The notes beneath the pieces were generated by a model. It saw only the letters and a list, made by a program, of their open reading frames with translations. It was not told where the DNA came from and did no database searches. From assembly GCA_023362775.1 (NCBI GenBank), contig JALMGJ010000019.1:5998001-6062000 (forward strand): 64,000 nucleotides of DNA, written 5' to 3'. The translations under genes were made by a program, and so were the position numbers. Position 1 is the stretch's first letter, and every line of letters starts with the position of its first letter. This document shows, one piece after another, positions 56,051 to 64,000 of the stretch. This DNA is from Charina bottae (lineage: Eukaryota; Chordata; Lepidosauria; Squamata; Charinaidae).

Positions 56051-58024
56051 TGTTCTCTATTTAATGTTATATTCTTTTTGAATATATTTTATGAAGGGGT
56101 CCCATGTTTCATTATACTTCCTCATTTCTTTTCCTTTTATTAAATTTGTTAATTTGTCTGATTGCATTAAATCCATTACTTTTATAATCCATTCTTCTTT
56201 TGTTGGAATATTTTCTTGTTTCCAGTATTGGGCGTATTTTATCCTTGCAGCTGTACTTAGATACTGAAATAAAATCTTTTGTTTTTTATTTATATTATCT
56301 TCAATTTTACCCAATAAATATAATTCTGGTCTCATTCTTATTTCTTTGTCGAATATTTTACATACATATTTATGTATTTTGACCCAATATTTTTTTGCTT
56401 TTTCACATAGCCACCATACATGGTAGAAAGAACCCCTTTTCTTTTTGCATTTCCAACATAAAATAGAGTTACTCATTTTTGATTTAAATAATACCTCAGG
56501 AGACATGTACCATCTAAAAATCATTTTATATATGTTTTCTCTTAAATCATTACTTAAAGTAAATTTTATATTTTTGACCCAGATTTCTTGCCAATCTTCA
56601 TATTTAATTTCAATTCCTAAATTTTCCTCCCATTTTTTCATGTATTTTTTAATTTTTATGTCCTTGGTTTTCATTTCCAGTAATGTTTTATAGATTTTAG
56701 AGATTAAATGTTCTTCCTCTTTTTTTAATATATTATCCCAATTATTTTCTATTTTTGTAAATTGATAATTTTTTTCGTCTATTTTATATTGCTCTTTTAA
56801 TTGGAAATATGTAAACCAATGACATATTATATTTTCATTTTCTAGTTCTTCCCTTGTTTTAAGTTTCTGAGTATTTCCTTCAAATTTTAACAAATTTTTA
56901 TATCTTATATATTCTTTTTTATCTTGACTCCCTAATCTGGTACATGCCTCTTGGGTTGACACCCATAGTGGAAGATTTGGTAATAGTGTTTTTTTGTATT
57001 TGTTCCAAATATTTAGCAAGGATTTTCTTATTATGTGGTTATTAAATGCCTTATGTATTTTGCTTTTATTATACCACATGTAACCGTGCCAACCATATCT
57101 ATTGTCATGTCCTTCTAAATTCAGTAATTTTTCATTTTCTAGTTTTATCCAATCTTTAATCCATATTAGGCCACATGTTTCATAATATAATTTAAGGTCT
57201 GGCATTGCTAATCCCCCTCTATCTTTTGTGTCTTGTAAATATTTTAATTTTATTCTAGGTTTTTTCTTTTGCCATATAAATTTGGATATTTCTTTTTGCC
57301 ATTTTATAAAAACTTGGTTTTTAATCATAATCGGGATTGTTTGGAACAAATACAAAAATCTTGGTAGTATATTCATTTTTATTGTAGCAATTCTCCCCAG
57401 TAATGATAACTGTAGATTTGCCCATTGTTCAAGATCTTTTTTAATTTCTTTCCATAAATTTTCATAGTTATTTTTATACAAATCTAAGTTGTTATCTGTT
57501 AGTTGTATTCCTAAATATTTTAATTTTCTGACATTTTGAAATCCTGTTATTTGTTCTAATTGACTTTTTTCTTCTTTTGTCATATTTAAATTTATCATTT
57601 TGGTTTTCTGTATATTAATTTTAAATCCTGATAAATCGCCATATTCTTGTAATTTTAAAATTAATTTTTCTATTGTATTTCTTGGGTTTTGTATTGTTAT
57701 TACTAGATCATCTGCGAACGCCTTTAGTTTATGATTATCCTGTTTTACCTTGATCCCTTCTATATTTTGATCTTTCCTGATTTCATCCAGTAATACTTCT
57801 AGAACCAATATGAATAATAATGGTGAAATGGGACAGCCTTGCCTTGTGCCTTTTGTTATTGTACATTCTTGGGTTTCTTCTTCGTTTACCATTATTCTTG
57901 CTTTTTGAGTTTTACATATTGCTCTTATTGATTTTATAAATTTTTCCCCAAAGTTTCTATTTTCTAGTATTTTAAACATAAATTCCCAATTAACGTTATC
58001 GAAAGCTTTCTCCACATCTAGAAA
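55803..58024 (-). mobile_element. Young L1-clade LINE, 5'-truncated, 16-bp TSD
   Basis: TSDs gttttatgatacttct at 55787-55802 and 58025-58040 are identical. A poly-T (the antisense A tail) begins at 55803. The element contains 652 uninterrupted codons of ORF2, a short 3' UTR with a (TTA)n array at about 56003-56050, and is truncated at the 5' side just before RT motif A. It is inserted into or next to the older L1. Confidence 0.95.
56057..58015 (-). CDS. L1 ORF2 C-terminal part: reverse transcriptase and Cys-rich domain (partial)
   Basis: 652 residues without a stop. EKAFDNVNW follows the first catalytic Asp (LDVEKAFD). TRQGCPISPLLF at residues 57-68; FADD at 100-103; LGIQLT near 170; GLAMPDLKLYY near 280; and the Cys-rich motif CWKCKKKRG...H-WWLC near 540. 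The family protein copies L1 RNA at the nicked target. Endonuclease and the start of RT are lost by truncation, so no functional product is expected. The codon composition is very A-rich. Confidence 0.95.
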   Translation of the reverse strand: MEKAFDNVNWEFMFKILENRNFGEKFIKSIRAICKTQKARIMVNEEETQECTITKGTRQGCPISPLLFILVLEVLLDEIRKDQNIEGIKVKQDNHKLKAFADDLVITIQNPRNTIEKLILKLQEYGDLSGFKINIQKTKMINLNMTKEEKSQLEQITGFQNVRKLKYLGIQLTDNNLDLYKNNYENLWKEIKKDLEQWANLQLSLLGRIATIKMNILPRFLYLFQTIPIMIKNQVFIKWQKEISKFIWQKKKPRIKLKYLQDTKDRGGLAMPDLKLYYETCGLIWIKDWIKLENEKLLNLEGHDNRYGWHGYMWYNKSKIHKAFNNHIIRKSLLNIWNKYKKTLLPNLPLWVSTQEACTRLGSQDKKEYIRYKNLLKFEGNTQKLKTREELENENIICHWFTYFQLKEQYKIDEKNYQFTKIENNWDNILKKEEEHLISKIYKTLLEMKTKDIKIKKYMKKWEENLGIEIKYEDWQEIWVKNIKFTLSNDLRENIYKMIFRWYMSPEVLFKSKMSNSILCWKCKKKRGSFYHVWWLCEKAKKYWVKIHKYVCKIFDKEIRMRPELYLLGKIEDNINKKQKILFQYLSTAARIKYAQYWKQENIPTKEEWIIKVMDLMQSDKLTNLIKGKEMRKYNETWDPFIKYIQKEYNIK

Positions 58025-58040
58025 GTTTTATGATACTTCT

Positions 58041-58634
58041 GATATCTTTTGACTGAATTCTATCAGAAGTCTGGGATAAAAAATACTGTTCAGAGATTTG
58101 GCCTCTGTCTGTGGCTCCTTCTGGACTCTTTATATCCCCAATGTTCTTCAGTATTGATGTGACTGTGCTGGGAGAAGTATAACTAGTACTTACAACCTGT
58201 TGTTTAGCTGTATGATACAATAAGTTGACCCACAAAGATGAGGCTCAGTCTACGTAAGATAAAGGCTATGCAGATCAGTAAGCAGAGTATGCAGGAATTG
58301 TGAGAAGCCTGTTCTGGATAGCACTGCATGTTTTCTGAACAATGAGGTATGCAATTTGAGAGTGTTCTTGGAGCCAACATTGTCCTTAGATCAGCCAATG
58401 AATGCTGTAACTAGGACAACATTCAACCAGCCTTGGAAGGTGTATCAATTGTTCAGACATTCAGAAATGTTCCTGCACTGGGGATGGTGTTTGTTTCTGT
58501 TTTTCTTGGGACATGATGAAACTAACACATTGAACTTGGGGATGTACTTTGCTTATCATATTGTACCCATCCTATATCAATGGTACTGGTTTTCAGTTGA
58601 CTCTGTGGCTGAATGGAAGCTCTACATTATTTAT
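58041..58634. other. Intergenic DNA, nothing recognised
   Basis: A 116-codon ORF at 58356 has no known motif, overlaps the 5S-like repeat at its end and is not supported as a gene. Confidence 0.55.
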
Positions 58635-58740
58635 GATCTCAGCAGAAAGTCAGACCTGTTCCATCTTGCCTGCTTGGGACTGGTTAAGCAGGGAAAGGAC
58701 TGGTAAGCATTTGGATGAGAGATTGTGTCAGGATGAGTTG
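58635..58740 (+). repeat. Possible 5S rRNA-derived repeat, fourth copy
   Basis: The text gggactggttaagcagggaa, then actggtaagcatttggatga + gaga follows the 5S order (agctaagcaggg...ggttagtacttggatgggaga). Diverged. Confidence 0.4.
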
Positions 58741-59335
58741 CTCTGATGGACTTGGCATGATACAATGATTTCAAGGTCAACTTTGTTTGTTTGTTTGTTT
58801 GTTTTGTTTTGCCTGTGGACCTAAATCAAGCTCAGTGTAATGTAGATACCAAGAAGCTTCATGTCTAATTAAAACACCTATGTCTAGCTATAAACATGTA
58901 AAAGGGCAGAAGCATTAAGTAATGGAGGAGAAGGTTTGTAACATTCCTAGAGTTGATTTTATATGGCCTGGTCTTGCGATGACATGTGTCTCAAGGAGGA
59001 GACACCTGCAGTTGGAGATCCAGCACAAGCGAGCAGTACCCACGGGAGATTTGACTGACGGAAGGGGCTGCAGTTTTTGGAGGACAGATCAGATGTCAAG
59101 AAGGACAGCTTGACATAGGTGCAGGAATCCCAGAAGCTCAGCAAATAGCTGTTTGTCTTTTGCCTGTTCTCTTCCCTAGGATAGAAACAAGCCCAAGAGT
59201 GAAAGCACAGAAAGAAACTGCATAAATGAAAGAGGGATTGAAACAGATAAGACACTATAAAAAGCTCCATCTGAAATTGTCTGTGGAGAACTGTGTATGT
59301 ATAGTTTGTTAAGCTAAGACCACTGTATATATTTT
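58741..59335. other. Intergenic DNA with (TTTG)n at about 58785
   Basis: No coding or element motif recognised. Confidence 0.6.
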
Positions 59336-59835
59336 GGATGCGGATGGCTCAGCAGGTTAAACAGCTGAGCTGTAGGCTGCCGATCAGCAGGTCAGCAGTT
59401 CGAACCCCGCGTGACGAGGTGAGCGCTCGTCACTAAGTCCTAGCTCCTGTCAACCCAGCAGTTCGAAAACTTAGCAAGTACTGTAGATAAAATGGGTACC
59501 ACCTTAAGTGGGAGAATTTGCAGGCGTCCTGTCGGGAGCCGTTCCACCGGAGGAAAAAGAGCGGAGGAAGATTGAATTGTGCCGGTGAAGACAGACCCGG
59601 AAGTGACATCAACAGGACGTCAGCAGCCGGCTCAAGGCATCCTGGGAATTGTAGTCCAGAGCCTTAGAAGAGCTGGTTCCCTTACCCCCTCTCCTGGTGC
59701 GCGGGTTAATTACACTTGGTGATATTGTATAATGATAAAATGTAAGTATATAGATATGTATGTAAACCGCCTAGAGTCCTCCGTTAGGGAGGGGATAGGC
59801 GGGGTATAAATAACACTATAAATAAATAAATAAAT
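59336..59835 (+). mobile_element. tRNA-derived SINE with L2-like tail
   Basis: Head gatgcggatggctcagcagg, B-box agttcgaacccc, body (gacgtcagcagccggctcaa, tcctgggaattgtagtccag) and end gtaaaccgcctagagtcctc...gataggcggggtataaataa plus AATA tail. Flanking cactgtatata (left) and cactgtaaata (right, about 59849) may be a decayed TSD. Same family as 39248. Confidence 0.88.
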
Positions 59836-60238
59836 AAAAATAAATATCACTGTAAATAGAGAAGAATGACATAAGCAGTTTGGAAAATTCCTTTTTCCCA
59901 CCCTCCACAGAGAGCCCCAAGAAATTCCAAGATTTTCAAATAAACTGGAAAGTTTAAAAAGTGTCAGAAGAAGGTGATTCCATGAAAACAGCATGGCTGT
60001 ACATACATGGGTCCATGTAGTCATGTCTTTACTTCTTTAAATTACTTAGGATGAGGGTATTGGAAATGTTACTTCCTTCCATAAATATCTGAACACAGGT
60101 TGAGATTATCATCAGATGCTTATTATATTTCCCACACTAAAGACAATGTTTGGGTGAAAGCAGTTCAGTTATGACATTCTCTCTTGAGGAAGGTTTCACT
60201 GAGGTGATTGCCTCCTAAATATTGTACAAGGGCTTAGG
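59836..60238. other. Intergenic DNA, nothing recognised
   Basis: No supported feature. Confidence 0.6.
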
Positions 60239-60246
60239 GGCAAAGG

Positions 60247-60699
60247 TAGGCTGACCATATTTCCTTGAGACAAAATTGGACATTGGGATGGCAAAACGGG
60301 ATGGGGTCTTATGTAATATTCCATATTCATGAAAAAGACAGGGGTCCCCGCCTCCGGTTCACGTGATTGGCTCCCGCCTGCAAACCCCACCCCCCCACTC
60401 CACATGATTGGCTCCCGTCTGCAAACCTTGCCCCCTGGTCCGCACGATTGGCTCCCACCTGGCCAATTGCCCTCCTCTCTGCCTCTCTGCCCTCCTTTGC
60501 CATGCATTGATAGGCGGGAGGGCTTCCTCTTCCGGGCTGCCTCCAATCAGCAGCTCTGGCTCGGATCCTCCTTCTGCACCATTCCTGCAGTGTTTGAAAA
60601 ACGGGACACAATTGAGATTTTTATCAAAACAACGGGACGGTTGAAAAATGCTAAAAAAACGGGACTGTCCCTTTCAAAACGGGACGTATGGTCAGCCTA
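60247..60699. mobile_element. Non-autonomous hAT-type element A, 8-bp TSD
   Basis: TSDs ggcaaagg at 60239-60246 and 60700-60707. Inverted ends taggctgaccatat and atggtcagccta, with inner blocks related to aaaacggga / gggacgtatggt. The interior (about 60345-60500) is GC-rich and made of about three diverged 37-bp units with the core gattggctccc...ctgcaaacc. No transposase. The ends match a class of tetrapod hAT elements I remember (tgaccatacgtcccgtttt). Confidence 0.88.
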
Positions 60700-60740
60700 G
60701 GCAAAGGGAAAAAGAACTCCCTGTTTTTTTTTACCATGTT

Positions 60741-60788
60741 TTTCATTCATTCATTCATTCATTCATTCATTCATTCATTCATTCATTC
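60741..60788. repeat. (CATT)n tetranucleotide array
   Basis: About 12 cattcatt units, at the antisense tail of the next element. Confidence 0.95.
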
Positions 60789-61385
60789 GATTTATATATC
60801 TGCCCACCTCACTTTGACATGACTCTAGGCGGCTTACAATAAAGCAGGTAAGATACATAAAATACACAATATAAAAATCAAATAAAAATAAAAACACATA
60901 GCCGACAGGCATAATCTAACCTATAATAGTAGTGTCCTCCCAATTATTTAAGACCTAGCCCTTGGATTTTATACTTATTTATTGTATTTATACTGATTGT
61001 AATTTTATGTTTATAATTTTTAACTTGTGATTTTATTGTAAACCGCCCAGAGTCCCCCGGTTGGGGAAGATGGGCGGTGATATAAATTTAATAATAAATA
61101 AATAAATGAATAATAATGATCCACACAACCAGGAGATGGGCTCTAACCCATGCCCAGGGCAGCAGGCTTGGGCACAAACTCAAGTTTTCAGGGCCTTATG
61201 AAAGGCCAACAGGGATCTAGTCTGTTGCTCTGACCACCATCTTGGCTTTCTTTTGTCCACCCTCCCCCTTTTCCCCAAATGGATTTATTTATTTATTTAT
61301 TATTCAAATTTATCACTGCCCATCTCCCCCTACAGGATGCTGATGTTTGTTCATTTGGACAAAAGCAACAAGAGTCTGCAGATAC
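60789..61385. mobile_element. Mosaic of L2-type 3' ends in both orientations
   Basis: Minus-strand terminus at 60789-60840 (ctctaggcggcttacaataa), plus-strand terminus at 60940-61110 (gtaaaccgcccagagtcccc...gatgggcggtgatataaatt), and a minus-strand terminus at 61281-61336 (ttatcactgcccatctcccc). Each is strongly 5'-truncated. The piece 61111-61280 is unassigned. Confidence 0.75.
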
Positions 61386-61802
61386 TGTCCTGTGTAGGTG
61401 CAGGAATAACACGCCGAGGCTGGGGATGTAGTCTCTAGTGTTTATTGGTACCTACATACAGAATCCTGCTAAACTGATAGTGCCCGAAGAATCCCAAAGA
61501 TATGAGTCCAACCTAGGGCAGAGCTTCCCTGAGGCGTTTGAGAAAGAAGGCCAGGCTTTCCGAGCTACGTGCTCACTTCCCTCTCAGGGGCGAGCTCCCC
61601 CCTCCGCTCTCCTGTGTCTCCCTGACAGATACCCTCTGTAGGAAACAGAGACAGATTGATGAGGTCAGTCAAAACCAACCTGGCTATGGCATAATTGGAA
61701 CAATTTAATGGCTGAGGATGGGGGTCTTGAATGGGACAATGGACAATTAATTAGTGGCCATCTTTTTTTGGACCAAAAAAAAAAAAAAAAAAACTGTTGA
61801 CA
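61386..61802 (-). mobile_element. Solo long-form LTR of the chromovirus family
   Basis: The plus strand starts tgtcctgtgtaggtgcagga (reverse of the LTR end) and runs to the leader, a poly-A run and ctgttgaca. It is nearly identical to 9921-10343, with a single substitution (gtgcccgaag for gtgctcgaag in antisense) seen over about 390 bp. No gag or pol is attached on either side. The 5-bp flanks (gatac, caaaa) do not match, so the outer limit at the poly-A end is uncertain. Confidence 0.88.
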
Positions 61803-61997
61803 CAAAATGTTGTTTGTGAGAGATGTGCCTGAATAAATGAATAAAAATGTATATTTTTGAAGCATGTATTTTGTTGTATATACAGTAGAAAGGGGTAATT
61901 GTGTTTCATTTGGGAAATTTATTTTTGATGAAACTTACAGGGGGTAAATGCTGTAAGAAAGAGTCCCATCTAGAAGAGGGAGAAGCAGCCAAGGAGT

Positions 61998-62115
61998 TTC
62001 ATCTAGTGGTTAAGGTGCTGGGTTAGCAGTAGGGAACCCAAAATTCTTAGGCATGAAGCAACTGGGTGACCTTGAGCCAGTCACTCCCTCTCAGCCCAAG
62101 GAAGAAGGCAAGGAC
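61998..62115 (+). mobile_element. tRNA-derived SINE fragment (ctagtggttaaggtgc head)
   Basis: The text tctagtggttaaggtgctgg, then aactgggtgaccttgagcca + gtcactccctctcagccca matches the SINE at 63738. The tail is missing. A (CA)n tract lies at 62196-62212. Confidence 0.75.
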
Positions 62116-62404
62116 AAATTAATTCCAAAAATATATCCTAGAAAACTGCATGGATTTCTCCATGTAGTCACCAGGAATCAAGTCAGACTTGAATACACAC
62201 ACACACACACACCATTTTTTTACTGGATAATCCATATGATCAATTAAGTAGATTAGAAAAGTTCTGTATGAAAGTTCCAAAACGGAATGTTGCACATGAA
62301 AATGATTCCAGAAGTTTAACAAATGTTTTTTTTTATTTGGAAAGTCAATAAAATGGACTAGAGAGTTGCTATTCTGCCTGTCCTTAGAGGTAGGTTATTT
62401 CAGC

Positions 62405-62545
62405 TTTGTTGTTGTTTATTCGTTCAGTCACTTCCGACTCTTCGTGACTTCATGGACCAGCCAACGCCAGAGCTTCCTGTAGGCCATCGCCATCCCCAGC
62501 TCCCCCACGGTCGAGTCCGTCACCTCCAGAATATCATCCATCCTA
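62405..62545 (-). mobile_element. BovB (RTE) LINE 3' end, antisense
   Basis: The text ttgttgttgtttattcgttc, cttccgactcttcgtgactt, acggtcgagtccgtcacctc and cagaatatcatcc matches the ends at 1-310 and 18757 closely. Only about 140 bp. Confidence 0.9.
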
Positions 62546-63200
62546 CTAAACTAAAAAAAATTATACAGGCTTATTTGATCTTGTGGCTGGATTGGATCCT
62601 ACAGTTAAGGCTGTGACAATTGGAAAGCATGGGGTCATCCGCTGATCCCTTTTTTCCCCTCAAATCAACAGTGGCTGATGACATCCTTGATTTACAATAA
62701 CATTCTAAAAGTACTTATTTTTGAAGCAAGTACTGTGGTAATCATCTGTCACTTCTATGTAAATGTGTTTTGAATCATGGCATTTGTCATCCTTCTAACT
62801 TTCTGGGCAGACAGTGTGGTTGAGACTTTAAAAGTGAGCCTGCAGGCTACCACAGTGAAGGTTTTTATGTGCTCCATACCACAGGATGATATTTTTAAAT
62901 GCAACTTTTTATTCAATGAGGAAATTTAAAAATAGGGTTACACAGATAATGGCATGTCATTTTGTCCTTCTTGCACTTCCTCTGCCAGGCAGTTTCCTAT
63001 TGTTCAGACAGCCATTTTATTAAACTGAGACAGTAACAAGTTTAGCTCATCATGAGTTAAATACAGATCTCCTGGTTTTGCATTCAAATAGAAATTGCAG
63101 GTTTTCTTATGTTTGGTTAAGGGAATCAGGGCAATTTAAGAAGGATTTGAATTGGAATGTCACATTATTTTTCATCAGCCCAAATCTTACAAGTCTAGTG
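62546..63200. other. Intergenic DNA, nothing recognised
   Basis: No supported feature. Confidence 0.6.
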
Positions 63201-63208
63201 GTCTAGTG

Positions 63209-63737
63209 CAGTGGTCGGCAAACCGCGGCTCGCGAGCCACATGCGGCTCTTTGGCCCCTTGAGTGTGGCTCTTCCAAAGGCAGGCGTGGCGGGCGTTGCG
63301 GGGGCAGGCGCAGCAGCGGATGTGGCGGGGGCAGGCGCGGCAGCGGGCATGGTGTGTGTGGCGGTGGGCATGGCGTCAGCAGGCCCTAAGTGTGCACGAT
63401 TGGCTGCCGCCCGCAAACCCCGCTCCTGCGCTGGATTCCCCACCAGCTTTACTTTGCCTGGACTGGGGGCGTGAGCGGCTCCGGAAGAGAAACGACTGGA
63501 GCAGTTGAGCCTCTCTTTCCCTTCTCCTTCTTCCAAACCTCCCCCGCCCCTTCCACGTGATTGGCTCCCACCTGCAAACCCCGCCCCTTCCACGCAATTG
63601 GCTCCTGCCTGCAAACCCCACCCACTTCTGTGTGATTGGCCCCCACCCTCAAACCCTGCCCCCTGGCCCTCGAGTGATGTTATAAATGTTATAAATGTCA
63701 AAATGGCCCCTGGCATAAAAAAGTTTGCCGACCACTG
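63209..63737. mobile_element. Non-autonomous hAT-type element B, 8-bp TSD
   Basis: TSDs gtctagtg at 63201-63208 and 63738-63745. Inverted ends cagtggtcggcaaacc and gtttgccgaccactg. Interior is very GC-rich: a gcgg-rich block (63290-63370) and diverged 37-bp units with the core gtgattggctcccacctgca + aaccccgcc at about 63394-63430 and 63555-63665. No transposase ORF. The repeat ORFs of up to 173 codons here are compositional. Confidence 0.9.
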
Positions 63738-63992
63738 GTCTAGTGGCTAAGGTGCTGGGCTAGAAACCAGGAGTCTGTGAGTTCTAGTCCCACCTTAGGC
63801 ATGAAAGCCGGCTGGGTGACCTTGGGCCAGTCACTCACTCTCAGCCCAACTCACCTCACAGGGTTGTTGTTGTGGGGAAAATAGGAGGAGGAAGGACTAT
63901 TAGGTATGTTCGCCGCCTTGAGTTAGTTAGAAAAATAATAAAGGGGGGATAAAAATTAAATAAATAAAATAAATAAATAAATTATGTAGTTC
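63738..63992 (+). mobile_element. tRNA-derived SINE, nearly complete, with hAT element B in its head
   Basis: Head gtctagtggctaaggtgctg, B-box gagttctagtcccacc, body gctgggtgaccttgggccag + tcactcactctcagcccaac, then cacagggttgttgttgtggg and end gttcgccgccttgagttagt...aaaggggggataaaaattaa with (AATA) tail. The gtctagtg duplication of the hAT insert lies in the SINE head. Confidence 0.9.
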
Positions 63993-64000
63993 CAAGGAAG

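Noticed and set aside
58356..58706. 116-codon ORF as a possible host exon
   Set aside because: No motif, no splice signals I can support, and its 3' end overlaps a 5S-like repeat.
60196..60700. ORFs of 94-123 codons in a GC-rich block
   Set aside because: They lie mainly inside hAT element A and repeat with its tandem unit.
63195..63750. ORFs of 60-173 codons in a GC-rich block resembling a CpG island
   Set aside because: The block lies exactly between hAT inverted ends with an 8-bp TSD; the ORFs follow the 37-bp repeat and have no domain.

Overview
This 64 kb window looks like intergenic DNA from a squamate reptile (lizard or snake; the sequence does not decide which). I found no exon of a host gene. 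Every coding signal I recognise belongs to a transposable element. The squamate assignment rests on the combination of BovB/RTE LINE 3' ends, many L2-clade LINEs with the squamate-type 3' end (accgcccagag...gatgggcggt...ATAAATA), tRNA-derived SINEs with RTE-like or L2-like tails, a Penelope-like element, a chromodomain Ty3/gypsy element, non-autonomous hAT elements, a Tc1 element and abundant microsatellites. Names come from recognising motifs, not from a database search.

Layout. 0-7 kb: a BovB 3' end, an L2 remnant with compound microsatellites, two 5S-rRNA-derived repeats and a SINE with a 13-bp target-site duplication (TSD). 7.9-14 kb: a nest. An L1-like, internally deleted (HAL1-like) element with a 20-bp TSD carries an L2 tail, a solo ERV-type LTR and a 3.9-kb chromovirus with a 5-bp TSD. 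A second copy of the same L1-like element at 16.1-17.8 kb lacks these insertions and serves as an empty-site control. 14.4-15.9 kb: an L2 split by a Penelope-like element with a GIY-YIG endonuclease. 18-31 kb: decayed L2, BovB and RTE fragments, SINEs with tandem amplification, and two local duplications, one of which looks like a templated insertion. 31.1-34.7 kb: a nearly full-length L2 with one visible coding break. 35.5-37.2 kb: an L2 containing a SINE that contains a Penelope-derived foldback. 39-47 kb: SINEs, foldbacks, long palindromes and a second Penelope foldback. 47.8-51.8 kb: a second large L2 whose 3' UTR holds a (TTTTA)n expansion and a Tc1 element. 53.4-58 kb: three L1 fragments, one with 652 uninterrupted ORF2 codons. 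59-64 kb: SINEs, two hAT-type elements with 8-bp TSDs, and an inverted solo chromovirus LTR almost identical to the 5' LTR at 10 kb.

How it fits together. RTE/BovB and L2 probably supply the reverse transcriptase for the SINEs, whose 3' ends resemble theirs. L1 would mobilise the HAL1-like elements. The most unusual signals are: the Penelope-derived inverted-repeat units with their own TSDs; two hAT-like families sharing an internal CCAAT-rich tandem repeat; the chromovirus whose two LTRs belong to different subtypes; the HAL1-like L1 derivative; and the repeat-templated insertion ending in a hairpin.
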